Under the pieces are notes generated by a model. The model searched no databases and was not told the DNA's origin. It saw nothing but the letters and a program-made list of their open reading frames with translations. DNA of 64,000 nt from Camelus bactrianus (taxonomy: Eukaryota > Chordata > Mammalia > Artiodactyla > Camelidae): contig NC_133544.1 in NCBI RefSeq assembly GCF_048773025.1, positions 76,049,001 through 76,113,000 on the forward strand, given 5' to 3'. Of the stretch, positions 11,536 to 23,108 are shown in pieces. A program made the translations under genes and the position numbers. Positions within the stretch are counted from its first letter, which is position 1. Every line of letters begins with the position of its first letter.

Positions 11536-11700
11536 CAGCACTTCCCAAAACGTGTTCTGCAGAGCTCCAGTACTGAGGGGGTGACACAAGCGGTACTAAG
11601 AAAAAGGGGGCAGATTTGGGAAGCAGCAGTTTCACGGTAGTCTGCATCTGTGTTCTCTCACTTTAACTTCAGCATCTTAGTGAAGTTCTCTGGAACCCGC
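11536..11700 (+). mobile_element. Possible hAT-like MER fragment
   Basis: 'cagcacttcccaaaacgtgt' followed by 'tctgcagagctccagtactg' resembles the start of a non-autonomous hAT element ('cagtgtttcccaaagtgtgt'). The matching inverted 3' end is not clear. Confidence 0.35.
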
Positions 11701-11707
11701 AGACCTG

Positions 11708-11747
11708 GGAGGCAGCCTGAATGTGACAAGTCTGACTAAGGAGGGCC
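11708..11747. repeat. Direct repeat, copy 1 (partner 12602-12641)
   Basis: Forty bases starting 'ggaggcagcctgaatgtgac' recur 894 bases downstream with two mismatches. A second word, 'attatagttgttatcat' (11765-11781), recurs at 13866-13882. The shared blocks do not match a repeat family I know. Confidence 0.85.
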
Positions 11748-11789
11748 ACCAACTCAACGCTCAAATTATAGTTGTTATCATGCCACAGG

Positions 11790-12090
11790 GGCATGATTAG
11801 GGTTTTGAAGGATTGTGTCAGAGTCAGGAAAAAAAAGTTTTTGAAAAGGTGAGTAGAATTTAGAGAGGGTGAGAGGGTTATATTGTGGAGATTTGAGTGA
11901 CAGGATAAAGTGTACTAGAAGGTGAATTTCGTTTTTTACCCTGTGCAGAGAGGAGAGGCAAGGAACCAGAGGCAGATAAGGGAGACTGTTCTTGGACACC
12001 GTAGCAATAGTTGGTATAGGTATGACATGGTCAGAGCCTGAAGCAGGGTGGTAGTGATGGGAATAGAAAAGAGAAATTAGATGTAAGAAA
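11790..12090 (-). mobile_element. L2 LINE fragment, minus strand
   Basis: 'gatgggaatag', 'gcagggtggtagtgatggg' and 'gacaccgtagcaatagttgg' match the reverse complement of L2 ORF2 ('gcagtagtccaggcgagaga', 'accagggtggtggcagtgg'). The long minus-strand open frame here (105 codons) is therefore antisense L2 and not a gene. Confidence 0.65.
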
Positions 12091-12149
12091 ATCATAGAAC
12101 TACGGAAGACCTGCCCATGGGATGCCTACCTCTGTGGCCTCAACAGTCA

Positions 12150-12400
12150 GCAGCAGCAACAGTATGTTAACAGCAGCTAAAATCTGAGACCTCACCATGA
12201 GCTACGCACTGTGATGAGTGAACACAAGCTGTGGAATATCTCACCTAATCCCCCTAAGGACACTTAGAGGTAACGTTTGCATTTTACTGATTAAGAAATG
12301 GAGATTGATAGAGGCGAAGTTGTTTAAATAACCTAGGGCTAGTAAGTGGTGCATCTCACTTTGAACCTCTGCAGAGCCCCAGAGAGGAATGCTCAAGGAG
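12150..12400 (-). mobile_element. MIR SINE, minus strand
   Basis: 'gctacgcactgtgatgagtg', 'ctcacctaatccccctaagg' and 'ttttactgattaagaaatgg' follow the MIR reverse complement, ending in a degraded 'ctagggctagtaagtggtgc' core. Confidence 0.75.
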
Positions 12401-12601
12401 GGTAAGTCCAGCTGCCCAGAGAGGTTGCACAGAGGTGATGTCCAGAAGGAGCAGGTGGCCGCCTGCCTTATAAATATTATGGGCTAATAATGCAGATGAT
12501 AATTCTAATTCCACCACAAAGGAGGTGGATTTAATCCTCCTGTTACTTTGGAGGTGGTTAGTGGAGGGAGATTTGGGAAAAAGAGTGGCCTGGCTGATTT
12601 T

Positions 12602-12641
12602 GGAGGCAGCCTGAATGTGACAGGTCTGCCTAAGGAGGGCC
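12602..12641. repeat. Direct repeat, copy 2 (partner 11708-11747)
   Basis: Thirty-eight of forty bases are identical to 11708-11747 in the same orientation. Confidence 0.85.
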
Positions 12642-12677
12642 CCTAGCCTGGTGCTCTAGGGGCTCTTGAATAGGTCC

Positions 12678-12752
12678 AGTGCTTTTTTTTTTTTTTTGCT
12701 TTTTTGCTTTTCAGTTACTCAGGCTTATTTTGTTTTTTGTTTGTTTGTTTGA
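12678..12752. repeat. T-rich low-complexity tract with (GTTT)n
   Basis: A T15 run, T-rich filler and a short 'gtttgtttgtttg' array sit at the 3' side of the following minus-strand L1. Part of it may be that element's reversed poly(A) tail. Confidence 0.7.
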
Positions 12753-13285
12753 ATTAATAGACTTTATTTTTTAGAGCAGTTTCAGGTTCACAGCAGAATT
12801 GAGCAGAAAATACAGAGTTCGCACATAGCCCTCCCCACCCACACATGTATACTCCCCTACCCTCAACATCCCTCATCAGTGTGGCATATTTGGTGCAGTC
12901 GATGAACCAACATGGACACATTATCAACCAAAGTCCATAGTTTACATTAGGGTTCACTCTTGATGTTGTATATCCTATGGGTTTTGACAAAAGCATAATG
13001 ACATGTAGCCACCACTATAGTATCATACAGAATAATTTCATTGCCCTAAAAATCCCTTGTGATCCACCTTTTCATTCCTCCCTCCTTCTCTCTCCCCAAC
13101 CCCCTGGAAACCACGATCTTTTTATTGTTTCTGTAGCTGTGCCTTTTCCAGAATGTCATTTGGTTGGAATCGTACAGTCTGTAGCCTTTTCAGACTGGCT
13201 TCTTTCATTTAGTAATATGTCTTTTAAGTTTCTTCCATGTCTCTCATGGCTTGATAGCTCATTTCTTTTCTTTTTTTTTTAATGC
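12753..13285 (-). mobile_element. L1M (L1MB-like) 3' end, minus strand
   Basis: 'gagcagtttcaggttcacag', 'accaaagtccatagtttaca', 'gggttcactcttgatgttgt' and 'ttttcagactggcttctttc' match the reverse complement of an L1MB-type 3' UTR, including the pyrimidine-rich 'ccccaaccccctggaaacca' segment. It stops at about 13285, so it is 5'-truncated within the 3' UTR or ORF2 tail. Confidence 0.85.
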
Positions 13286-13289
13286 ACAT

Positions 13290-14025
13290 ATATTTTCAAG
13301 TAGTGCTTATGATATTAATTTCAATCTAATATTTAGTCAAAGAAAACAAGTGATAAAATCACCTGCCCCATCATTTGAAATGGGTGTCAAAATCCTATTT
13401 AAAAAATCTGAGGATGACTGAAGACTGCAAATGGGAGGAAAAACAGTTTCTAGTTTTTGTGAAATAACTATGGAACATGTCAAGTATTTACTTCCCATTG
13501 CAGTTATAATGGTACTTCAGTATCTCCTGTGGTGAGATTGGGGAGCGGGGGAAGAGCATTTTTACAATTTAAAAAATGAATTATGATGCCAGATATTCTT
13601 CGCAACAATTTGAGTCAGTTTCTGAGCAGGTCCGTAGAGGCTGTTAAAATGCGAGATTACAGCAGAAAACCAATTTCAATATAAGCCTATGGAGATCCCA
13701 TTACAATATAAAAATGAAATGTTGCCAATGTATGCTATACACTACACCCAGAAATAGAAAGCAATACAAGTTCCCTCATGCCTGTATAATATTTTGGTTC
13801 AGACATTCATCCATTGATGGAGCAGCATTCTCTAAAAGGAAGCTGACACAGCATCCTTGCCTCACATTATAGTTGTTATCATACCACCGATGATGTTTTA
13901 TTAAATGGATTATGCTTTAAGTCGCCTGGGAAGACTGCAAAGAAACTGAATTCAAAGTCTTGGGCCATCACTAGACAACTCAAGGATGTCAACCGAGAAA
14001 TGCAGGCAATCAACGTGTTTATTAA
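13290..14025. other. Unassigned sequence, candidate conserved non-coding
   Basis: No repeat is recognised. The block 13560-13760 ('gcgagattacagcagaaaac', 'aatataagcctatggagatc') looks like clean single-copy DNA of the type seen in conserved non-coding elements. 13866-13887 carries the second copy of the 22-base word from 11765. Confidence 0.4.
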
Positions 14026-14027
14026 TA

Positions 14028-14165
14028 CACTAGTAATTCTCGACCCTGGATGTATATCAGAATCCCCTGGAAAGCTTTAAAAAGTACTTATGCCTGGGTT
14101 CTACCCCCAGAAAGTCTAATTTAATTTGTTTGCTGGTGATGTGAGGGCATCCGTATTCTAATGGG
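14028..14165 (+). mobile_element. MER5-type hAT-Charlie element, plus strand
   Basis: 'tagtaattctcgaccctgga', 'atcagaatcccctggaaagc' and 'gcctgggttctacccccaga' track the MER5-type consensus ('cagtggttctcaaccctggc', 'attagaatcacctgg', 'gcccgggccccacccc'). The 3' inverted end is degraded or lost. Confidence 0.75.
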
Positions 14166-14217
14166 CAACACTGATTGACATAACCCCCCAAAGCTTGATT
14201 CAGTGGGGTCTGCTATG

Positions 14218-14754
14218 GCAACATGGATGGAGCTGAAGATCATCATATTAAGTGAAATAAGTTAGAAAGAGAAAGGAAAATATATGATATGACTTATATG
14301 TGGAATCTAAAAAAATAACACAAACAAACTTATTTACAAAGCAGAAACAGACTCACAGATATAGAAAACAAACTTATGGTTACTGGGGAGAAAGAAGGGG
14401 TAGAAAGAGATAAATTGGGAGTTTGGGATTTGCAGATTCTAACTACTACATGTAAAATAGGTAAACAACAAGTTTATACTGTATAGCACAGGGAACTATA
14501 TTCAGTATCTTGTAGTAACCTATAATGAAAAAGAATAAGAAAAGGAGTATATATAAAATAAAATTTCCTCACAACCCTTTTATATTTCAAATGTTAAAAG
14601 GAAGGAAACATACCTTGTAATAGCCTATAAAGAAAAAGAATATGAAAAGGGATATAAGTATATATAATATACACATATATAACTGAATCACTATGCTGCA
14701 CACCAGAAATTAACACAACATTGTAAATTGATTATATTTCAGTTAAAAAAAGGA
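14218..14754 (+). mobile_element. 5'-truncated L1, plus strand, with target duplication
   Basis: It is flanked by a perfect 12-bp target duplication GGGTCTGCTATG (14206-14217 and 14755-14766). It runs from the end of ORF2 ('gcaacatggatggagctgaa') through the cetartiodactyl L1 3' UTR ('gtatagcacagggaactata') to 'accagaaattaacacaacat' and a short A-rich tail. Inside the 3' UTR the segment 'cctataatgaaaaagaata' is partly repeated ('cctataaagaaaaagaatat') around about 75 bases of extra sequence, so this copy is longer than its relatives. Confidence 0.95.
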
Positions 14755-14777
14755 GGGTCTGCTATGTGTGCCACTGG

Positions 14778-14802
14778 AAAAAAACAAAACAAAACAAAAC
14801 TT
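14778..14802. repeat. (AAAAC)n short tandem repeat
   Basis: Three to four AAAAC units after an A-run, seen directly. Confidence 0.9.
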
Positions 14803-14804
14803 AA

Positions 14805-16440
14805 GCAGGAGCCCTGCCGGCCAGGAACAGAAATTGCCTGCAAATAGGTACAATAACTTATGCCAATTTCTCTCTCTCCTCTACTGCTATATCATTTTGG
14901 AAGTTGACGTTTGATGGAGGAAATGTTGAAGAATAGTCAAGTAGAGTTAGGAGCATTTAAGGTGACCTAGAGCAGCTTGCATTCCTGGCTGCTTGCACAC
15001 TGATTTGTTACTGAGGCCGATGCACTTAGTCAAGCCAGATCCATTACCTAACTCTAAATAATGGGTGGATAACAGCGCTTTGGGTCTATTCAAGTATCTG
15101 CCCCATCTCCAACTTTAAAGGACCAGGAGCATAAGATCTTACACTCTTAATTGTGCATAATTTATTCAAACTAAGTTAAGCAATGAAGAACTGTATTATC
15201 TAAGAGGTCCAAAAGCATAAGATCTAAGTTTGCCAAATTGGAAGGGCTTATGTTTCTTCCCTACCTTGCATAACCAATATTAGCAAGCAAACACACAGCT
15301 TCCAGTAACAGTGCTCTCTTGAAACCCTGGAAGGAATCAGATTTAGGAGGAAGTTATACCTAGGAAGGCAGAGTGGAGAGATGGAAAGGACCTGGGTCTT
15401 TGGTGAGGGCACTGAGTTGCTGACAGTGGGGACCTTGAACCTGCTCTGTTTTGGACCTGTTAGATAATATAGTTCATCTTTGTTTAAGTTAGTTTACTAA
15501 ATTATGCATAATTAGTGAATTACTTCAGATGGGCAGAAAGAAGAGAGCCTTCTAGTTAGAACTAGGAATCCCATTCTGACTTAATTCAAAGATCTTAGAC
15601 CAAGGGAAATCTCCCTGAACCTTCAGTTTCCTCCTTTTGCGAAGTTAGGGATCTGAAAATGATCTCTGATTCTTTCAGCACTATTAAGAGCTAAGCGTAC
15701 GCTGAAGAATTTTATTTGTTACAAAACATTTTCTATTATATCTCTTATTTGTAACCTAGCAGTTTCAACCTTTTGTAGATTGTTATTTATTCTCAAGTGA
15801 AATTTTAATACATCTTCATTAGTATTTCAGTTTGGGATTGTCAGTTTGGGGGTATAAAGGCCAATCTAGTCCTTGGTTCCTATTTTCTTTTTACTATCTG
15901 TCTTGGACTGTTTTTTCCCCCACTACAGTAGCCTTCTGTCTGGCTATAGCCTCTTGAAATGGCATTATATAGGTAGACCATGTTACATTTGCTCACATGG
16001 GGCTCTGGGCTCAAGCTCATGAAATGGGTAACATGTTCAGAAAAAATTATCTAACAGGGAACGATGGAGGTGCAGGTGGAGTGCCAGGAGTTTTGCTCAT
16101 TTTGAGCCCTAGAATCTTGAATCTAATAGTCTCGCAGTGTCTATCCATGTGTATACCAATACCCAAAGAGGTTTATTAACTTCGGCTTTATAAAGACTTT
16201 TGTCACTTTCGACAAATCTTTTTGAGTTTACATTGTGAAATGAAAATGGTATAAAATTTACCATCTGTACACACCAAACAAATCTGAAGGTGTACCATGC
16301 ATCTCAATGTCCGTCTTCAATTTTCTCGCATTAAGACTGAGGATCCATAGCCCGTGTGCTGATGGCAGTAATCTCACAACTCATTTGGTCTCTACCTTTT
16401 TCTGTTTCCCCCATGGCTCTCTTCCTTCTCTCCTCTCCTT
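14805..16440. other. Unassigned sequence
   Basis: About 1.6 kb without a recognised repeat or exon. The word 'gcataagatct' occurs twice, at about 15129 and 15213. Confidence 0.4.
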
Positions 16441-16441
16441 C

Positions 16442-16552
16442 TTTCAGCAGTTAGTAAAGACCTATTAATGTGCCAGGCACTGTGCTAGGTAGTAGATATG
16501 CAGAATTGCTCCCTGTCTGATATGGGAAAACACAAAAACAAATGATTAACAA
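16442..16552 (-). mobile_element. L2 3' end, minus strand
   Basis: 'ctttcagcagttagtaaaga', 'tgtgccaggcactgtgctag' and 'gctccctgtctgatatggg' are the reverse complement of the L2 3' tail. The L1 at 16563 is inserted into it. Confidence 0.65.
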
Positions 16553-16562
16553 GAGTATAATA

Positions 16563-16790
16563 CTGAGTTTGAGATTTGCAGATACTGACTGCTATATATA
16601 AAGTAGATAAACAACAAGTTTCTTTGGTGTATCATGGGGAACTGTATTCAATATCTTGTAATAACCTATAATGAAAAAGAAAATGACAACAAATAAATAT
16701 ATGTATATGTATCACTGAAACATTATGCTGTATACCAGAAACTGACACAACATTGTAAACTGGCTATACTCCAGTAAAAAAAAAAAAAAA
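16563..16790 (+). mobile_element. 5'-truncated L1 3' UTR, plus strand, with target duplication
   Basis: Only the last part of the cetartiodactyl L1 3' UTR is present ('aacctataatgaaaaagaaa', 'ataccagaaactgacacaac'), ending in A15. A 10-bp target duplication with one mismatch flanks it: GAGTATAATA at 16553-16562 and GAGTACAATA at 16791-16800. Confidence 0.9.
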
Positions 16791-16804
16791 GAGTACAATA
16801 ATTT

Positions 16805-17862
16805 CTATATAAAAGGAGGGGGAAACCTGCCTCTTTGGCAAGATACAGTTTGACAAGAGATGACATTGTAATGAGTTTTTGAACTAAAGAGGAAAAATTG
16901 ATACTTTTTTTTTTAGCACACAAAAGGCATACCTAGCATGTGTGTGGTAAAAACTGGCATAGTGTATATGAAATTCACTGTAATATACTTCCTCTAGTGC
17001 CTTCTTCCACTTTGTCCATAGCTTTGTGACACTACAGGGTGGTTCTACAGGGTCTGAAAGCATAAATGAAGTCTACCGAGGTATGTGGAAGGGTGACTTG
17101 GTTTGTGGTTACGTATGATAACTGTGCTTTAGCCCCAGTGTATTTCTTGTTTTATAAGATCTTTAGAAAGAATTTCTTTTCTAACATTCTCAGTTTGCCT
17201 CTCCCTGACACCCTCTACAGACATCTTGCAAACCACCGAGGAAGTAGTCAGTCAAAATCTACAATCTTACTGTCACTCTAGGAAAAACCAAAAACTCTTT
17301 ACAGAAGTTTTTTCTCAGAGTAGATGCTTCCGCAGAGCAGTTCATGGCTCTTGTATTGACAGCTCTCATTCACTTGTAAGCATATGGTCTTTATGGTAGG
17401 GCTGCCCAGTAATTTAAATATTTCCCAACACCGAGTCTAATCATGTAGTGGATGCACAGATGGTGCTGGAATGAACACACTGGTTGGTGGACTCTGAAGT
17501 TAACTTTCCTCATTTTCTGTTGCGTTTTCATGTTTTGGGACTTACTGACAATGGATTTGATTAGAGGAGAAATCTGCTAGGTAGTTTCCAGATTCTGCGA
17601 GCTACGTGTCTGGTAACTTCATGTGAGTGAGCGTATTGTCTGGTTAGTTTTAAGTTTTCAAATCTTGTCCTTGGGTAATACTTTAGAAAACATGAAACCT
17701 TCCCATGCCAGATAATTGAATAAAACAGCAGCTGATGCTGTATCAAGAGACTTAGACAATGAGCACATAGACTTTTGTGTTGTATTAGACCATTGCAGTG
17801 AAATAGAAAAAAGTGCAAGTATTATTCTCCCCAAAGAACATGGTGTCTGGGATTTTGGTATT
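16805..17862. other. Unassigned sequence
   Basis: No named repeat or exon is recognised. Short frames on both strands are interrupted frequently. Confidence 0.4.
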
Positions 17863-17864
17863 TG

Positions 17865-17952
17865 TATTATGGCTCTGGATTTTAATAACCAGCTCTGTGG
17901 GCAAACTCAGCTAATCTATCTGGCCTCATGGTTTTCATCTATAAAATGAGAG
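17865..17952 (+). mobile_element. MIR SINE core, plus strand
   Basis: 'aaccagctctgtgggcaaac' followed by 'tcatctataaaatgagagtg' matches the MIR core and following segment. Confidence 0.7.
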
Positions 17953-17954
17953 TG

Positions 17955-18588
17955 TTTTCCGGCCAAAAACTTTGTACGTGGTCTTTAAATAAAATTGCAG
18001 GGGAAAATAAATTATATAAAAGATATACAGCTGGAGTTGTGGTTGAAACAGGCATGTCCAGGAATCAGGGACTTAGAAAAGCAGACACAATCTTGCTGAG
18101 AAACACTGTGGCAGCTTCCAGTGAGTGAGGGATGGAAGGGCCGTGGTTTCTTCCTTGCACTGATGATACCATCTGTGGTGCAAAATAATGTGATGAGTGG
18201 GAGTGTGAAGCTTCTCTTCTAGAGGGTAAATTTGGGAGATTGGTGTACAGGTGTGCTACCTGTGAGGTAATGGCAAAATCAACCTGTGCTTGTTCCAAAC
18301 TGAGTTTTTAGCAGGGTCATTTAGTCTTCAGCATTCTGTCACCTTCAAGTCTGAGATTCTGGGTCTCTAATTCTCCCAAGGATAAGAAGACACCTCATGA
18401 AAATACACCATCTTCTGAGATAGTCATCTATTCCTCAAGCGGTGACAACCTTGAAAAAACTTTCTTATGGTCGGAAGCCAGCTTATAGTGGTTTTGAGCC
18501 ATGCCCTCAAAGTAATCCCATTTCTGGGTGATTTCATTAATCACTTGTAGTGACTTACTTGAACTTTCTCAGGCTGGAAAGTACTCAT
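17955..18588. other. Unassigned sequence
   Basis: Nothing recognised apart from scattered short frames. Confidence 0.4.
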
Positions 18589-18589
18589 C

Positions 18590-19050
18590 TCTTCAGTGTT
18601 TATTTAATGTCTGCCACATGCCACGCATATGCTCAGTGCAAGGGATGAAACTCTTCCTCTTCAAGGAGGTTAAGGTATAGCATGGGAGACTGCATACAAA
18701 CCAGCAATTACAGTGCCCTGGGGTGAATCCCACTGAAGTCTGAACAAAGTGCAGTGGGGAAGATGGACAAGGAAACCGACTCAGCCTAGAGAGGTAAGCA
18801 GATCCTCTCCCTCACATGCCATAATCAGGGGGTTGAACTTTGAAGTCTGAACAATCCTTGATGGAGTGTAAATAAGGAAACAAGAAAATAGAGATTTATG
18901 TGTTAGGAGGCTCGCTCTGTCAGCAATAAGGAGGACTGACTCTGGTGGGATGATGGGGAGAGAGGGAGAAGGAATGAATTTAGAGGATAGGGAATCAGTT
19001 AGGGGACTGGTCCAGGGAAGAAGTGATCAATAGCAGATGGGAGGCCATGG
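18590..19050 (-). mobile_element. L2 LINE fragments, minus strand
   Basis: 'tttatttaatgtctgccaca' and 'aagggatgaaactcttcctc' correspond to the L2 3' tail reversed. 'aggaggctcgctctgtcagc' and 'actggtccagggaagaagtg' at 18905-19025 correspond to upstream L2 ORF2 reversed ('aggaggctattgcagtaatc', 'ggaccagggtggtagcagtg'). Confidence 0.6.
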
Positions 19051-21100
19051 CTTTTAATGACTCTTGAACCATCCTTTCACATCTCAATAAATCCTGTTGG
19101 GTCACGATACCTCTTTATTATATTCCTTTGGATTCTCTTTGCTAATACTACATTAGAGATTTTTGCATTGATGTTAATTAGCAAGATACTCTTATTTAGT
19201 ATTCTTATTTCTTTTCTATGCTTTGAAATAATGGAAATGATATCACATGATTTGTTCCTCGAAGATTTAAAACCAATGCATTTGTGAAATTTTTTCAACC
19301 TTGAATCTTTTTCTTGATGGGGGGCTGGGTAGGATGTGGGGAGTTGTGGCCTCAGAAGAAGATGAACAAATCTATAGTCATGAAAGACATTAAGAATGCT
19401 CTCAATTTTGATAGTTTATAACTTAGAAACTATTCATTTCATCTAGGAATTCAATATTATTTTTATAGAAATTTTACAAAGTATTCATAATTCTTTTGAA
19501 AATCTTAGGCATGTGAGTCTTTTGGTTTCTTTCCCCTCTCAGTCTTATTGTTGATTGGTGTTTGTGCTTTCTCCTTTTCATTTTTTGTTTAGACTAACTG
19601 CCGATTTATCTGAAATTCTTTTCCCCCTAAGAATCACCTTTGGGTTTTATTGATTAATTCTCCTTTCTTTCTTCTGGCTTATAATGTGCCAATTTCTGCT
19701 TTTTATCTGAAATCATTTCCTCAGGTTTTATCCTTTTAAAATTAGTGAGTTGAAGTGTTGTTTAGTAATGCCAGTGTCTAGACCTTCATATTTTCACCTG
19801 TGCACAGCTGTAGCTCTTTACATTGCACCTATTCATGCAGTGTTTTCATATTAATTGCTAGTTAGTCTGCAACATTGTGGAGTCAATAAAGAAATCATGA
19901 TCAGAATTGCCAAAGAGTGAGTGATAAGATTTCAGGTGGTTGGTTTTATTAGTTAATAATTTCGACTTTAATTGTATTGTAACTAGAGATTGTGGTCATT
20001 ACTACAATTACTATTTGTTTTTTGATGCTTTTTTGTGGCTAATGTGTGATCAAGTTTTGTAAAAGTTTTAACAAGTGTTTGAAGACAGGTCTGTTCTCTG
20101 TTTTCAGGGTTGGAGTTATAAAAATGTTAATCTAATGAATTAGCGTCCAGATTCTTTATATCCTCACTCATTTTGAGGATTTGACTTGTTTGGAGCTGAG
20201 AGAAATGAATTAAAACCTCCTTCTTTTGGAGGAATCTTCTTAAATTTCCTGCTTTTAAAGCTTTATGAGTTCTTATGTTACAATAATTGGGATGTAACAT
20301 ACAACAGTAGTTATTTCTTCATTGTACATTGAATGTTACTATGATGGTAAAATACTCTTTTGTCTTGTTTAATGCTTATTGCCTGGAAGTCTGACTGGCA
20401 AAGACATGACAAATAAAAGCAAAAAAGAAATCACAATGGCTTGTAATACCAGTCATTTTACTTTTAACATTTCTGAATGATTGAATAAGGCATGTCGTTA
20501 GTTTTTGTTTACTAAATCCACTTTGAGAAGCTTTGAAGGCTTTATTGTATTTAGTATGTGTATGTAACATACATTGTATGTATAACGTGTTTCAATCCTG
20601 TCATCTTAGGTTTTTCTCCTTCTGATGCTTCTGTTGTTTTTAATCTTTTGCTCTATAGTTATATCTTCTTTATTTTAGTTCTGTTGCACTCCTGCTGTTG
20701 ATAATTTGAGAGATTTATAATCTGTTTTTTAGGTCCTCTAGTGACTACCTTTATGACTACAAATATTTTTTTAAAGCTAGATCTATTGACTCCTTGCTAT
20801 GAAATACTGGAAAATTCGTGCCCTTGTCTATCCCTGTACCACCCCTATATCATTACCTTGCTTTTTAGTTCTTTATTGTCACAGTGTTAAAGTTTACAGT
20901 ACATGTTAAATGTTATAAACTTCTAATGGCTTCAGTCTCCACCACTGGCTCTTAAATACCACAGCTTCCTCATTTCTGGTTCTTTATTTTTGTCCATCTT
21001 TTGGCTGGTTGGGGTTCATTCTCCACCAGTTTTTCCCATAAGGGCTTATGGTTGTTATATTCTGACTCACTGTGTGGTTGTAAATGCATAACTAGTAGTT
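19050..21100 (-). mobile_element. Long ancient L1 (L1M/HAL1-like), minus strand
   Basis: A run of segments follows L1 ORF2 reversed: 'gagatttttgcattgatgtt', 'cctttgggttttattgatta', 'tttctgctttttatctgaaa', 'taatgcttattgcctggaag', 'cattttacttttaacatttc'. They appear in the expected order across about 2 kb. Divergence is heavy and small indels are common, so individual segments are weak but their order is convincing. Confidence 0.6.
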
Positions 21101-21104
21101 GTAT

Positions 21105-22400
21105 TTCGTGATTGATAACTGGCTTGAAATTACTGGGGTTATTTCTCCCCAGGAGTCTCTAAACATTGCTCTGGCAATGAATATTTTGTGGCCATGTTAT
21201 GCTAGCCCACATTTTAATTTTTTTTATTATTATTGTACTTACATATACATTTGTAACATATGTATTACATATATAACACATGTTCTGTTTTTATTATTGC
21301 TCCCTCCCCCAAAGAGCTTTTAATACCACAGATACACTCTATATTTATTTATGTCATGTAGCGCTCTGGAGGGCCACAAACTTATAATATTGAAGATTTT
21401 TTTCACTCCTCTCTTCTCAAGAACCAATTTTTGTCCCCTTGGGAGTGATATCATTCTTGTTAGCAATATATGTGTTAACCTGATTCCCCGTGTCCTCTTG
21501 TAAGTGACTTTATTTTTTTTTTTAGTGTAGATACTGTTTTCTTTGCACATTTTCTTGGGACATAGTGTGATCTTTGCTCCTGCAGATTTAGGGCTTTCTT
21601 TTTTCTCTGCCAGCATTTATTATATTTTTAAAAATATGTCTTGTGTTCATTTGTTTCATTCCCTCATTGAAAAATATCAATTATGTGTGTATCAGGTATT
21701 TGCTTCCATCTTCTGCATCTCTGATCATTTTAGCTTTTTTTTTTTCTCTTTTGTTGCCTAGTTGTCTCAAAAAGTCTATGCCATTGCAGTTCAGATATGT
21801 CTTTTTTTTTCTTTTTGGTGCTTTTAATGTTTTTTATTTTTGTAGTGGTTTATTATGTTCTCTTTCCGATTTCACTACCTTACCTTTCCCTAATACATGT
21901 ATTGTTTGTCTTTCTTTTTTTTTTTCTTTGTCTTTCTTTTGCCTCTTTTATTCCTTTTCTCCTTTTGATATTTCACAGCATCTATCCTGCCATCATCCCT
22001 CAGATCTTGGGTAATCTCCCCTTCTTCCCATCTCCTGGTAAGCAAATCACCATGCGAATTCACCACGGCATAGCTCCATGGTTCATAAGTCTTTTGTTTG
22101 GTGATTTTGTACTTATTTATCTTGCTTAGTTGGGTGTAGTAAGAAAGTGTGGATCTGGTTGCTGTCTCTGATCTATCTTCAACTTGGACTGACCTTTAGC
22201 TGTTCTCTGCATTGGAGTCCTAACTGGAGAAAGTGAAGATAGAAACAATACTTCTTCAACTCTTGTTCTTCTGTTCCTCAGTGTCTGACAAGCCCCCAGG
22301 GTGGTCTCCATGTGGCCTAGGCATGTTCTCATACCCATCTTTCTAGGTAAAGCTAGCTCCTTCCTGTTCCTCTCACTTAATTTCAGAGAAATATCTATTC
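21105..22400. other. T-rich unassigned sequence, possibly the 5'-ward continuation of ancient L1
   Basis: It is strongly pyrimidine-rich on this strand with many T8-T12 runs. Three overlapping plus-strand frames of 72-123 codons (21543-22129) are made almost entirely of Phe, Leu and Ser and reflect the T-richness, not a gene. Some of it may still be L1M antisense. Confidence 0.45.
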
Positions 22401-22401
22401 T

Positions 22402-23095
22402 TTCTTTTTTTTTTTAATTGAAGTATAGTTGATTTACAATGTATTAGTTGCAAGTGCACAACATAGTGATTCAATAATTTTGTAGATTATACTCCATTTA
22501 ACGTTATTACAAAACAATGGTTGTATTTCTCTGTGCTGTACAGTATACCTTTGTTGCTTACCTGTTTTGGTTTATACATTTGTTTGCTTTATTTTTTAGA
22601 TTTATATATAAGTGATAACATAGAATATTTGTCTTTCTTTGACGTATTTCACTAAGCATACTCTTTAGGTCCATCCATGTTGCTTCAAATGGCAGAATTT
22701 CATTTTTTATGGCTGAATAATATTCTATTGCATATGTATGCTACATCTTTATTCATTCATCTATTGATGGGCACTAGGATTATCTCTCTATCTTGGTTAT
22801 TGTAAACAATGCTGTTATTGTAAATAATGTTCATCATTGAGGTGCATGTATCTTTTTGAATTAGTGTTTTTGTTTTCTTTGGGTATATACCCAGGAGTGG
22901 AATTGTTGGATCATATGGTAGTCCTATTTTTAATTTTTGGAGGAACCTCCATACTGCTTTCCATGATGTCCACATCAACTTACATTCCAAACAATAGTGT
23001 ACAAGGGTTCCCTTACCAACATTTGTTGTTTGCAGACTTTTTGATGATAACCATTCTGACTGTGAGAGGTGATACCCCATTTGGTTTTGATTTAT
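22402..23095 (-). mobile_element. 5'-truncated L1, minus strand
   Basis: A T10 run near 22408 is the reversed tail, followed by reversed 3' UTR ('ttgatttacaatgtattag') and the ORF2 C-terminus. On the minus strand it encodes a recognisable '[14 protein letters not shown]' motif of L1 ORF2p. Homology to L1 stops near 23095, about 14 bases before the IDH3G fragment begins. The 3' UTR differs from the younger copies in this window, so it is likely an older subfamily. Confidence 0.9.
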
Positions 23096-23108
23096 GGAGT
23101 AATCTCTA

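Noticed and set aside
11778-12095. 105-codon minus-strand frame
   Set aside because: It lies in L2 sequence.
21643-22129. Overlapping Phe/Leu/Ser-rich frames that look like membrane proteins
   Set aside because: They arise from T-rich DNA; there is no start context, conserved motif or consistent frame.
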